Positions 53,105 through 61,113 of a stretch of 64,000 nt of DNA are shown here, piece after piece. The stretch's first letter is position 1. Every line of letters starts with the position of its first letter. The notes beneath the pieces are model-generated. The model worked only from the letters and a program-made list of their open reading frames with translations, had not been told where the DNA came from and ran no database searches. This stretch comes from Streptomyces sp. NBC_00178 (GTDB lineage Bacteria; Actinomycetota; Actinomycetes; Streptomycetales; Streptomycetaceae), in assembly GCF_036206005.1 (NCBI RefSeq), contig NZ_CP108143.1, forward strand, positions 2,666,001-2,730,000. The letters run 5' to 3'. The translations under genes and the position numbers were made by a program.

Positions 53105-54427
53105 TCAGCCGATCACCTTGTCGATGGCCTCGGTCGCGGCCTTCCAGGCGTCGTCCGGCTTCGTGCCACGCTGCTCCATGTTGTTGATCTGCGTGGAGAT
53201 GGTGTCCTTGATGACACCGTCCTTCGGGCCGAGCACGGCCGCGGGGATGACCTGGGCCTCTTCGGCGTAGATCTCACCGATGGGGGCGTTGTTGAAGTAC
53301 TCCAGCTTGGCGGTCTTCACGTCGGGGAGCTCGTAGGCGCCCTTGTTCGACGGGAAGAGACCGGCCGCCTTGAAGACGGCCGCCTGCTGCTCGGGGGCGG
53401 TCAGCCACTTGACGAGCTCACCGGCCTCCTTGACGTGCTTGCCCTTGGCGGGAACGGCGAGGAAGGAGCCGCCCCAGTTGGCCGCGGTCTCGCCCGGGGT
53501 GCGGGCGATGTCCCACTTGCCCTTGAACTCGTCACCGGAGTAGGTGGAGATCTGCGCCGCCATCCACGCGGGGCAGGCCACGGTGGCGATGCTGCCCTTG
53601 CGCAGGGCCGCCTGCCACGGCGGGCTGAACTGGGCGAGGCCCTGCGTCAGCTTCTTGTCGACGGCCTCGGTGGCGAGCTCCCAGCCGGCCTTGACGCCCG
53701 CGCTGTCCTTGTAGATCGCCTTGCCGTCCTTGGAGTAGTACTGCTCCGAGTCCGAGCTGACCACGCCGTTGTACATGGCGCTGGCGGAGTCCATGAAGAA
53801 GGTGCCCTTGGGGGCCTTCGCCTTGTACGCCTCACCGAGCGCGAGGTAGTCCTTCCAGCCGCCGGCGAACTTCGCGGCGACCTCGGTGCGGTCGGACGGC
53901 AGGCCCGCCTGCTCGAACAGGTCACGGCGGTAGCAGATCGACATCGGGCCGATGTCGGTGCCGGCGCCTATGACCTTGCCCTCGTCGGTGGTCGCCTGCA
54001 GCGCCTTCCAGTTGACCCACTGGGCGGGGTCGACGACGTCGGAGAGGTCGGCGAAGGCGTCCGCCTTGGTGTCGACGAGCTCCTTCACACGGCCGACCTC
54101 GATGCCCTGCACGTCGGCGAGTCCGCTGCCCGTGTTGAGCTGCTGGAGGAACTTGGGGTAGTAGACCGTCTCCTGGGCGGTGACGTTCTCCTTGACCGTG
54201 ATGTTCGGGTGGAGCTCGTGGTACTTCGCGAAGAGCCCCGCCTCCTTGTAGCCGAACTGTCCGAAGTCGGCGACGGTCAGGGTGATGTTCCCGTTGGCGT
54301 CGGCCTCGTCGGAATCCGATCCGGAGTCGCTGCAGCCGGTCATCAGCAGGGCGGCGGCCGTGAGGCCCGTGGTGGCCATGACGGCGGTTCTGCGGCTTCG
54401 ACCTGCGACGGTGCGGGTGATGCGCAT
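53105..54427 (-). CDS. cebE: Cellobiose/cellotriose-binding lipoprotein CebE
   Basis: 440 residues from the ATG at 54427, with AAGGAG 7 nt upstream. Signal peptide with lipobox LLMTGC, lipidated Cys at residue 32, then a Ser/Asp-rich spacer. Family 1 solute-binding fold: LFAKYHELHPNITVKENVTA, VYYPKFLQQLNTGSGLADVQ, and NWGGSFLAVPAKGKHVKEAG. It captures cello-oligosaccharides outside the membrane for CebFG. First gene of the operon, under a promoter with a perfect CebR box. Confidence 0.95.
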   Translation of the reverse strand: MRITRTVAGRSRRTAVMATTGLTAAALLMTGCSDSGSDSDEADANGNITLTVADFGQFGYKEAGLFAKYHELHPNITVKENVTAQETVYYPKFLQQLNTGSGLADVQGIEVGRVKELVDTKADAFADLSDVVDPAQWVNWKALQATTDEGKVIGAGTDIGPMSICYRRDLFEQAGLPSDRTEVAAKFAGGWKDYLALGEAYKAKAPKGTFFMDSASAMYNGVVSSDSEQYYSKDGKAIYKDSAGVKAGWELATEAVDKKLTQGLAQFSPPWQAALRKGSIATVACPAWMAAQISTYSGDEFKGKWDIARTPGETAANWGGSFLAVPAKGKHVKEAGELVKWLTAPEQQAAVFKAAGLFPSNKGAYELPDVKTAKLEYFNNAPIGEIYAEEAQVIPAAVLGPKDGVIKDTISTQINNMEQRGTKPDDAWKAATEAIDKVIG

Positions 54428-54557
54428 TCCACTACTCCTTGTTCCAGGGTGGGACTGGCGTTCGTGCTCGGCATACGCGCTGGTGGTGCGGGTGCCAGTG
54501 GTACGGAGAGGACATGGGCGGTGCCGTCCCCGTACGAGCGAAAAACCTCGATCGATA

Positions 54558-54571
54558 TGGGAGCGCTCCCA
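54558..54571. promoter_or_regulatory. CebR box upstream of cebE
   Basis: Perfect TGGGAGCGCTCCCA, 130 bp before the cebE ATG. It falls at about +9 to +22 of the predicted cebE transcript, so bound CebR would block early elongation. Confidence 0.93.
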
Positions 54572-54586
54572 TGCGCTGATGCCGGA

Positions 54587-54616
54587 AGATTGCTGCCTCA
54601 AGGTGGCGGGTGTCAA
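54587..54616 (-). promoter_or_regulatory. cebE: Predicted cebE promoter
   Basis: On the minus strand TTGACA (54616-54611) and CAATCT (54592-54587) are 18 nt apart; perfect -35, weak -10. Initiation near 54580 places the CebR box just downstream. The rest of the 676-bp gap to the chitinase gene contains no convincing gene, only the tandem repeat and hairpin listed separately. Confidence 0.55.
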
Positions 54617-54959
54617 GAGTTGAAGACGCTTCTGTTGCCCGAGCGTGTCCTGCAAGTCACGCGAACGTGTCCGACCGAGGGCTTGCGTTTACTCGAACGC
54701 CCTGCATGCCGCGCGCCCAGATTCGCCAATCATCGCAGGTCAGCGAGGTGTTGCACGTCATTCTCCCGCCCCGCGCCCGCGCGGGGCGGCCGTCGGCGGC
54801 GATTTCGGCGACGGCCGCCGGCGGAGGCCCGTGCCCCGGAGGGGCCCGCCGGAAGATGAACGGGGCGGGCTCCTCCGGAGCACGCAGAGGACCCGCCGGA
54901 GGTCTCCGTGTTATTTCCCCGAACTCCGCCGGGCGGAGCGAGGGTTCCGTTTGCACCCA

Positions 54960-55021
54960 CCGGAGGCGTCCGATGAACGGCCCGCACAGGCCGGAGACGT
55001 CCGATGGGCCGCCCGCACAGG
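54960..55021. repeat. 31-bp imperfect tandem duplication
   Basis: Two adjacent 31-bp copies beginning CCGGAGGCGTCCGATG (54960-54990) and CCGGAGACGTCCGATG (54991-55021), differing at a few positions and both ending CCCGCACAGG. Located just past the chitinase terminator in non-coding DNA. No known function; likely a recent slippage or duplication. Confidence 0.75.
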
Positions 55022-55024
55022 GGG

Positions 55025-55075
55025 GCGCGCGCCCCGGCCGGTTGTGGGGGGTGTGGGGCCGGCCGGGGCGCGCGC
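55025..55075 (-). terminator. Terminator of the chitinase gene
   Basis: Perfect 17-bp stem GCGCGCGCCCCGGCCGG (55025-55041) with its complement (55059-55075) and a 17-nt loop; no U-tract. It lies 29 bp past the chitinase stop codon. Confidence 0.8.
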
Positions 55076-55103
55076 GTCGAGGTGTTGGTCTTGGGGGTGG
55101 CGG

Positions 55104-56597
55104 CTATCCGAAGGCGCCGAACGCCTTCGTGAACGCCAGTGGCTCCTGGAGGATCGAGCTGCAGGTCGCGTCCGCGGTGGGCTTGGCGCCGCCCGGGCAC
55201 TGCGCGTCGCGGGTGCCGGACCACATCGCCAGGCGCCCGATGCCCTTCTCCCGGGCGAACTTCACGAGCTGCGTGGCGTCCTCCACGGTGAAGATCTCGG
55301 TGGCGACGTCGTTCACGCCGATCATCGGGGTGACCGCGACCGCCTTCCAGGCGGCGGCGTCGGAGAGCCCGAGCACCCCCTTGAGCTGGGCCTGCGTGGC
55401 GGTGGCCGCCTGGGTGGCGTAGTCGCCCATGTCGCCGCTGTAGGACGCGCCGTAGTCCATCGCCATGATGTTGACCGCGTCGATCCCGACGCCGCTCTTC
55501 TTCGCGTCCGCGAGGAGGTCCACACCCGGCTGGGTCAGGCCCTCGGGCATCACCGGCAGCGTGAAGGAGACGTCGAGCCCGGGGTGGTCCTTCTGGAGCC
55601 GGGCGATGGCCGCCGAGCGGCGGGAGTTGGCCGCGGTGTCGGGCAGCGCGCCGCCCTCGATGTCGAAGTCCACCTTGGTCAGCCCGTAGGCCTCGACGAC
55701 CTTGCCGTACGCGGCGGCGAGTTCGGCCGGCGAGGAGCAGTGCAGGGCGAGTTCCGCTCCGGCGGCGCCGCCGAAGGAGACCCGTACATCGCCGCCCTCG
55801 GCCCGCAGGGCGGTGATCTGGGCGGCCACCTTGTCGTCGCCCAGCCCGGTGACCCCGCCCCACAGCGGGGCGCAGCCGCCGCCCGAGGTGATGAACGCGA
55901 GGGTGAACTCCTTGACGCCCGTCCGGGAGACGGTGTCCAGGAGGTCGTAGGAGGGGTGGAGGGAGGTGTCGACGTACGGGCCGAAGCCGGCGCCGGTGGC
56001 CGTGCCACCGCCGGGGGTGTCCGTGGGCCGGGGTGTGGCGGGCGGGGCCGTCGCGGGTGGGGTCGTCGCGGGTGGGGTCGTCGCGCCCTTGGTCGGAGTG
56101 GCGGTCGCGGTGGGCTGCGGGGTTCCGGTCGGGCGCCCGCTGGGTTCCGGGGTGGCGCCGCCGTCCGCGGAGCACGCGGCGCCGTCGATGCGGCAGCCCG
56201 TGGGATCGGCGGCCTTCGCCGACGAGGCGGTGACGAAGCCGACCGTCACGGAGCCGCCGGGGGCCAGGTCCTTGTTCCAGCTCGCGGGCTTCACGGTGAC
56301 GTGGCCGCCGCTGACGGTGTACTCGCCGTTCCAGAGCGAGTCGATCTTCGTACCGGACGGCAGGTCGAACTCCAGCGTCCATCCGGAACGAGCCGTTCCG
56401 GCGTCGTTCGTGACGACGTACTGCCCGGTGTAGCCGCCCGTCCAGCCGCTGGTCCTCGTGTACGCGGCACCGACGCCCGCCGCCTGGGCCGTTCCGGTGA
56501 GTGCGAAGACCGTGCCGCCGACGGCCGCCGCGGCGACGAGGGCGCCGAGCGCCTTCGTGCGGGTGCTCGTCGTGCGGCGGTGCGTGCTGTGGCTCAT
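55104..56597 (-). CDS. Secreted chitinase: CBM2 + Pro/Thr linker + GH18
   Basis: 497 residues from the ATG at 56597. Signal peptide with a basic RRTTSTRTK start and a likely cut after AQA. Residues about 42-135 are a family 2 carbohydrate-binding module (YTRTSGWTGGYTGQYVVTND; WTLEFDLPSG; GSVTVGFVTA). A Thr/Pro linker of PPAT-type repeats follows (about 150-205). The GH18 domain has TSGGG and the catalytic VDFDIEGG, acid Glu at about 314, so it should be active. It degrades chitin outside the cell. A two-component system is encoded immediately upstream. Confidence 0.93.
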   Translation of the reverse strand: MSHSTHRRTTSTRTKALGALVAAAAVGGTVFALTGTAQAAGVGAAYTRTSGWTGGYTGQYVVTNDAGTARSGWTLEFDLPSGTKIDSLWNGEYTVSGGHVTVKPASWNKDLAPGGSVTVGFVTASSAKAADPTGCRIDGAACSADGGATPEPSGRPTGTPQPTATATPTKGATTPPATTPPATAPPATPRPTDTPGGGTATGAGFGPYVDTSLHPSYDLLDTVSRTGVKEFTLAFITSGGGCAPLWGGVTGLGDDKVAAQITALRAEGGDVRVSFGGAAGAELALHCSSPAELAAAYGKVVEAYGLTKVDFDIEGGALPDTAANSRRSAAIARLQKDHPGLDVSFTLPVMPEGLTQPGVDLLADAKKSGVGIDAVNIMAMDYGASYSGDMGDYATQAATATQAQLKGVLGLSDAAAWKAVAVTPMIGVNDVATEIFTVEDATQLVKFAREKGIGRLAMWSGTRDAQCPGGAKPTADATCSSILQEPLAFTKAFGAFG

Positions 56598-56691
56598 CGC
56601 GTCCTGCCTCTGTCCTGCGGGGGGTGGTGGTTGCGTCTGCACGCTAGCCGCCCCGAAACGGGCAAAAGGCACTGATGGGAGCTGAGTTGAT

Positions 56692-56712
56692 GTTCTTAGG
56701 GTTCGCTTAAGG
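56692..56712. promoter_or_regulatory. Candidate response-regulator direct repeat upstream of the chitinase gene
   Basis: On the plus strand GTTCTTAGG (56692-56700) is followed directly by GTTCGCTTAAGG (56701-56712), two similar half-sites 9-11 bp apart as recognised by OmpR-type dimers. It lies about 45-65 bp upstream of a possible minus-strand -10 TAGCGT (56646-56641). The neighbouring response regulator is a plausible binder. Confidence 0.45.
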
Positions 56713-56728
56713 AGCCCATCGGCGCCGG

Positions 56729-58192
56729 TTAAAGATCGGGCCCCGCACCCGAGGAGCTCCGGAACTCTGTGTTCCGGCCGCTCACCGGGCGTCGCTGCCG
56801 CTTGCCGCCCCGTCCGCCCACCCGGTGCCCGCGGCGGGTACGTTCGGCCGGCCCGCCGTCGAGCCCGATCCAGATGCGCACCTCCGTGCCGCCGAGCACG
56901 GAACGCCCGATCCGCAGGTCGCCGCCGGTGGACTCGGCGACCCTCCGCACGATGTCGAGGCCGAGTCCGGTCGAGCCCACGGCGTCCCGCGACCCGTCGC
57001 GTCCGCTGGCCCCGCGGGCGAGGGCGGCCGCCGGATCGGGGATGCCGGGGCCGGCGTCCGAGACGAGCACGAGCACCGCGTCGCCGCCGTGGTGCACGTC
57101 GACGGCGAAGGCGGTCCCCTCCGGGGTGTGGCGGAAGACGTTGCCGAGCAACGCGTCCAGCGCGGCGGCCAGTTCGGGCCGGGCCACCGGGATGCGCACG
57201 GTGCGGTCCACCCCGGCCAGACGCACGGTGCGCCCCTCGTCCTCGGCCAGCGCCGACCAGAACCCCATGCGCTCCCGGATGACCTCGGACGCGTCGCACC
57301 CGGCTCCGGGACCCGGCGGGCCGCCCTGGGTCTGCGGGCGCTGCTCGCGCGCGGTGCGGATGATCGTGTCGACCTCGCGCTCCAGTTGCTCGACCGCGGC
57401 CCGGGTCTGGTCGGCGGCCGGGCCCTCGCCCAGCGAGGCCGCGTTCAGGCGGAGGACGGTCAGCGGGGTGCGGAGCCGGTGCGACAGGTCGGCGGCGAGT
57501 TCCCGCTCGTTTGCCAGGAGCTGGACCACCTGGTCGGCCATCGAGTTGAACGCCACGGCCGCGGAGTGGAGTTCGGCGGGCCCGCCCTCGGGCACCCTGG
57601 TGCCGAGCCGCCCCTCGCCCAGGTCCTGCGCGGCGCCCGCGAGGCGCTGGGCGGGCTCGACCATGCGTACGCCGAGCCGGTCGGCGACGGCCACCGAGCC
57701 GACGATCAGCGCGATCCCCACCCCGGCGAGCACCAGCCAGGCGGTGCCGACCCCGTTGGACACGTCGTCCTCCGCGACGAAGACCTCCACGACGGCGATG
57801 CCGCCCGAGCCCAGTGCGGTGGGCTGGAGCAGGACGGAGCCGCCGCGCACCTCGGCGATCGACGCGCGGCCCGTCCTGCCCACCGTCTCCACGTCCTCGC
57901 GGGTGGCCCGGCGGGTGCCGATCTCCAGGCGGGTGCCCCCCGGTTCGGTCACGGGGACGTGCACGGCGAGCCGGCCCCGGCCGCCCGGGTCGGTGGACAG
58001 GACGGCGCGGGTCAGCTCCTCGCGGTCGGTGGTGATGGTGAGGGTGGGGCCGATGGTGGCGGCCTGCCGTTCGGCGTCGGAGAACGCCCGGTCCCGGGCC
58101 ATCTCCTTGATGACGAGGCCGAGCGGCACGGCGAAGGCGATCACGACCATGGCCGTGACGGCCAGGCACACCTTGACCAGCGCCCATCTCAT
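56729..58192 (-). CDS. Sensor histidine kinase
   Basis: 487 residues from the ATG at 58192, inside an ATGA overlap with the response-regulator stop. Two membrane helices (near residues 5-28 and 155-180) enclose an extracellular sensor of about 120 residues. HAMP linker, then the H-box ELAADLSHRLRTPLTVLRLN with His at about 238, N-box LDALLGNVFRHTPEG, G1 VSDAGPGIPD and G2 GSTGLGLDIVRRVA. The C-terminal tail is Arg/Gly-rich. Encoded between the response regulator and the chitinase, so chitinase control is a reasonable hypothesis. Confidence 0.94.
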   Translation of the reverse strand: MRWALVKVCLAVTAMVVIAFAVPLGLVIKEMARDRAFSDAERQAATIGPTLTITTDREELTRAVLSTDPGGRGRLAVHVPVTEPGGTRLEIGTRRATREDVETVGRTGRASIAEVRGGSVLLQPTALGSGGIAVVEVFVAEDDVSNGVGTAWLVLAGVGIALIVGSVAVADRLGVRMVEPAQRLAGAAQDLGEGRLGTRVPEGGPAELHSAAVAFNSMADQVVQLLANERELAADLSHRLRTPLTVLRLNAASLGEGPAADQTRAAVEQLEREVDTIIRTAREQRPQTQGGPPGPGAGCDASEVIRERMGFWSALAEDEGRTVRLAGVDRTVRIPVARPELAAALDALLGNVFRHTPEGTAFAVDVHHGGDAVLVLVSDAGPGIPDPAAALARGASGRDGSRDAVGSTGLGLDIVRRVAESTGGDLRIGRSVLGGTEVRIWIGLDGGPAERTRRGHRVGGRGGKRQRRPVSGRNTEFRSSSGAGPDL

Positions 58193-58893
58193 GCGGGCTG
58201 CCCCGAGGCCGGGGGTTCGAGCTTGACGCCGACGCCGCGCAGGGTGTGCAGGTAGCGCGGCCGGGCGGCCGTCTCGCCCAGCTTGCGCCGCAGCCAGGAC
58301 AGGTGGACGTCGATGGTCTGGTCGTCGCCGTAGGACTGCTGCCAGACCTCGGCCAGCAGTTCGCGGCGCGGTACGACGACGCCGGGGCGGCCCGCGAGGA
58401 AGGCCAGCAGGTCGAACTCGCGCCGGGTCAGGTCCAGGGCCGTGCCGTCGAGTTCGGCCTGCCGGCGCAGCGGGTCGATGGAGAGTCCGCCGACCTGGAG
58501 GACGCGCGGGGGCTGCGCCTGGCCGCCGGGCCCGCGGGTCCTGCGCAGCACGGCTGCCATCCGGGCGGAGAGGTGCTCCACCGAGAACGGTTTGGTCAGG
58601 TAGTCGTCGGCGCCGTCGTTGAGCAGCCGCACGATCTCGGCCTCGTCGTCCCGCGCCGTCGCGATGATCACGGGCACGTCGGTGATGGACCGCAGCATCT
58701 TCAGCGCCTCGGCGCCGTCGAGGTCGGGGAGCCCGAGGTCGAGGATGACGACGTCGAAGCGGAAGTGGGCGACCTCGCGCAGCGCTTCGAGCGCGGTCCC
58801 GACGCTCCGCACCGTGTGGGAGGCCTCGGTCAGGTGCCGGATGAGGGCGGAACGTACGAACTGGTCGTCCTCGACCACGAGCACACTAGGCAT
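58189..58893 (-). CDS. OmpR/PhoB-family response regulator
   Basis: 234 residues from the ATG at 58893. Receiver domain: VLVVEDDQFVRSALIRHLTE, phospho-Asp in VVILDLGLPDLDG (about residue 52), and the Lys of LTKPFSVEHL. Winged-helix output domain: LDLTRREFDLLAFLAGRPGV, then DDQTIDVHLSWLRRKLGE. Translationally coupled to the sensor kinase through ATGA. Its probable site is the direct repeat before the chitinase gene. Confidence 0.94.
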   Translation of the reverse strand: MPSVLVVEDDQFVRSALIRHLTEASHTVRSVGTALEALREVAHFRFDVVILDLGLPDLDGAEALKMLRSITDVPVIIATARDDEAEIVRLLNDGADDYLTKPFSVEHLSARMAAVLRRTRGPGGQAQPPRVLQVGGLSIDPLRRQAELDGTALDLTRREFDLLAFLAGRPGVVVPRRELLAEVWQQSYGDDQTIDVHLSWLRRKLGETAARPRYLHTLRGVGVKLEPPASGQPA

Positions 58894-58971
58894 GCGCCGC
58901 ACCGTAACCCATACGGAGGAACCCGGTCCCGTCCGGGACAGCACCGGGGCGGGTGGTGCAGGATGTGCCCG

Positions 58972-59517
58972 ATGCAACGAGGATTCGTACACGCGTTGGC
59001 GTGGTCGCTCGCCACGGGGGCGGCGGTGACCCTGTCGTGGTGGGGCGTGCACACGGTGATGTCGGGGACGGTGTACGACCCTCCGCGTGCCGTGCCGATC
59101 TCGGTGGGCGCGCGGGCGGCGGACGAACCGGTCTCGTCCTCCACGCACCGGGCGTCACCGCCCTCGCCGACCCCCGCGGCGACTCGCGCCGAGCCCTCGG
59201 CCCGGCCCTCCCGGCGGCCGTCCGCCGCGCCGCCCTCCGCGGCGCCGGGACCGGCGAAGTCCCCGGAACCCCCGAAGCCCTCGGCCGCGTCGGGCGACGT
59301 GAAGAGCTACCCGACGCGGGGCGGCCGGGTCGTCCTGGAACTGCGGGACGACGCGGCGACGCTGGTCTCCGCCACGCCCGAGCAGGGCTGGTCGATGCAG
59401 GTGTGGACGAACCCGGAGTGGATCCGCGTGGACTTCGGCGACGGCGCGGGGGCGACGGTGTCCGTGTTCTGCACGTGGAACGGCCATCCGCCGGTCGTGG
59501 AGACCGTCGACCAGTGA
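58972..59517 (+). CDS. Membrane-anchored or secreted protein with Pro/Ala/Ser linker, unknown function
   Basis: 181 residues; ATG 58972 is chosen because AGGA lies 8 nt upstream (ATG 58963 is possible). One N-terminal membrane helix (HALAWSLATGAAVTLSWWGV), a 70-residue Pro/Ser/Ala-rich linker, and a small beta-rich C-terminal domain (GGRVVLELRDDAATLVSATP; GWSMQVWTNPEWIRVDFGDG; SVFCTWNGHPP) with one cysteine. Divergent from the response regulator. The family is unknown to me; the position suggests a surface role possibly tied to the kinase. Confidence 0.7.
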   Translation: MQRGFVHALAWSLATGAAVTLSWWGVHTVMSGTVYDPPRAVPISVGARAADEPVSSSTHRASPPSPTPAATRAEPSARPSRRPSAAPPSAAPGPAKSPEPPKPSAASGDVKSYPTRGGRVVLELRDDAATLVSATPEQGWSMQVWTNPEWIRVDFGDGAGATVSVFCTWNGHPPVVETVDQ

Positions 59518-59523
59518 GCGCGC

Positions 59524-60411
59524 TCAGGTGAAGGTGCCGGGCGGCGGCGCCGGGGACGCCTTGGCGTCGGCGTCGGTGACGGCGGCGGCGCCGCCGGTGA
59601 AGTCGGTGAGCGCACGGCCGTGTTCGACGCGGCCGGGGTGCGGGTCGCCGGCGATCCGGCGGGTCAGTTCGGCGACGGCGATCGGCAGGCCGGAGGCGAC
59701 GAGCACGGCGTTGCCGAAGCGGCGGCCGCGCCAGACGGTCGGGTCCGCCGCGAGGGCCAGCTCCGGGAAGAGCGAGGCGGCTGTGGCGATCTGGCCGCGC
59801 AGGTGGGCCAGCGGCGGGCCGTCGGCGAGGTTGGCGGCGTACTGGCCGCCGGGCTTCAGCACCCGGCGCACCTCGGTCAGGAACTCGGCGGAGGTGAGGT
59901 GCGCGGGGGTCCTGGCGCCGCTGAACACGTCGGCGATCACGAGGTCCGCCCAGCCGTCCTGGACCTTGCCGAGGCCCTCACGGGCGTCCATGGAGCGCAC
60001 CCGTATGCGGGCCTGCGGATCGAGGGGCAGTTCGCGGCGGACGAACTGGACGAGGCGCGCGTCCAGTTCGACGACCTGCTGGGTGGAGCGGGGGCGGCTC
60101 GCGGCGAGGTAGCGGGCGAGGGTGAAGGCCCCGCCGCCGAGGTGGACCGCCTGGAGGGGGCGTCCGGGGGGCGCGGCGAGGTCGATGACGTGGCCGAGCC
60201 GCCGCTGGTACTCGAACGAGAGGTACGCGGGATCGTCCAGGTCCACGTGGGACTGCGGGGCGCCGTCCACGAGCAGCGTCCACGCGCGGGGGCGCTCCCG
60301 GTCCGGGACGAGTTCGGCGAGGCCGCCGTCCACGGTCTCGGCGACGGGCTCCTGCCGGCGCTCGGAGCGCTTGCGGTCACCCGCGCCTGCGCCCGCTCCT
60401 CGACGTGCCAC
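59524..60411 (-). CDS. Spermidine synthase-like methyltransferase-fold protein
   Basis: 295 residues from GTG 60411. Rossmann fold of the spermidine synthase family: YQRRLGHVIDLAAPPGRPLQ, nucleotide motif AVHLGGGAFTLARYLAASRP, acidic strand QQVVELDARLVQFVRRELPL, the ADLVIADVFSGARTPAHLTS catalytic region and FLTEVRRVLKPGGQYAANLA. The N-terminus lacks the full beta-strand domain of true spermidine synthases, so the real substrate is uncertain. Only 6 bp separate its stop from the convergent gene. Confidence 0.8.
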   Translation of the reverse strand: MARRGAGAGAGDRKRSERRQEPVAETVDGGLAELVPDRERPRAWTLLVDGAPQSHVDLDDPAYLSFEYQRRLGHVIDLAAPPGRPLQAVHLGGGAFTLARYLAASRPRSTQQVVELDARLVQFVRRELPLDPQARIRVRSMDAREGLGKVQDGWADLVIADVFSGARTPAHLTSAEFLTEVRRVLKPGGQYAANLADGPPLAHLRGQIATAASLFPELALAADPTVWRGRRFGNAVLVASGLPIAVAELTRRIAGDPHPGRVEHGRALTDFTGGAAAVTDADAKASPAPPPGTFT

Positions 60412-60499
60412 GCGCGCTCGTCCTCGTCCACCGGGTCCGGGCCGGTCACCTGGGGGTGTCCGGCTGCGGGCGGGGTTCCGCCCACCCGTTCATTATGGC

Positions 60500-60871
60500 T
60501 CAGCGGCAGTTGTCGGCCGCCTCGATCAGCCGGGCCGCCTGGTCGAGGGCGGCCCGCAGGACGGCGGGGTCGGTGACCGGGGCCTCCGCAGCCGGCGGCA
60601 GGAGCCAGCCGCCGCCGGTGACGGGCGGCTCGGCGGGGACGCGCAGGCCCCGGCCGTCCGTCCTCGTACAGGCGCTGCCGGGCACGTCCCACGCCTCGGC
60701 GGTCCCGGGCGGCACGAGGAAGCCGAGGACGGCGCACGCCCCGTCGTGAAGGACGGGGCCGACGGCCTCGTGGTCCGAGCCCCTGCGCAGGATGTCCACT
60801 GCTTCCAGTCCCTGACGCGCCGGGACGGTGACCAGGTCGCACGGTGTGGATTCCGAGCCCGTGTGCGGCAA
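60500..60871 (-). CDS. Small conserved protein of unknown function
   Basis: 123 residues from TTG 60871, picked because AGGAGGGG lies 5 nt upstream; the frame extends to 60985 but without a ribosome binding site. MPHTGSESTPCDLVTVPARQ, then LEAVDILRRGSDHEAVGPVL, a hydrophobic CAVLGFLVPPGTAEAWDVPG strand, and a helical end LRAALDQAARLIEAADNC. Soluble, no motif of known function. Divergent from the HTH/TPR regulator across 242 bp. Confidence 0.7.
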   Translation of the reverse strand: MPHTGSESTPCDLVTVPARQGLEAVDILRRGSDHEAVGPVLHDGACAVLGFLVPPGTAEAWDVPGSACTRTDGRGLRVPAEPPVTGGGWLLPPAAEAPVTDPAVLRAALDQAARLIEAADNCR

Positions 60872-61007
60872 GGGAACCCCTCCTTCTCGTCTCGAGACCG
60901 GGCCACGCCCCGTCGCCACATGGACCAACGCGCCGACGGCGTCAAGGGCTACGGCGGCACGCCGCCGCAAAGGGTGGCAGTTCATGGCGGATCACGGGTG
61001 AGATGTC

Positions 61008-61021
61008 CGGTTTATAGGTAA
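61008..61021. promoter_or_regulatory. AT-rich inverted repeat in a divergent promoter region
   Basis: GTTTA-TAGG-TAAAC is a perfect 5-bp inverted repeat; TATAGG (61011-61016) inside it could be a -10. It stands out in the GC-rich gap 60872-61113 between the small unknown gene and the HTH/TPR regulator. Confidence 0.35.
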
Positions 61022-61113
61022 ACGCAGCGTACGGAGTCCGTCACAGCAGGTACGTTCTTGCTCCGCCGGGACACCGGAAGCAGGAGCCCGGCTGCGCCAG
61101 AGAGGGCCCCGCC

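Noticed and set aside
54657..54956. 99-residue minus-strand frame in the gap between cebE and the chitinase
   Set aside because: Low-complexity Pro/Arg/Ala sequence, no ribosome binding site, no resemblance to known proteins, and it lies upstream of the mapped-looking cebE promoter.
55990..56100. Tandem GGTGGGGTCGTCGC-like DNA repeats
   Set aside because: They encode the Thr/Pro linker of the chitinase (PPAT-type repeats), not an independent repeat element or CRISPR.
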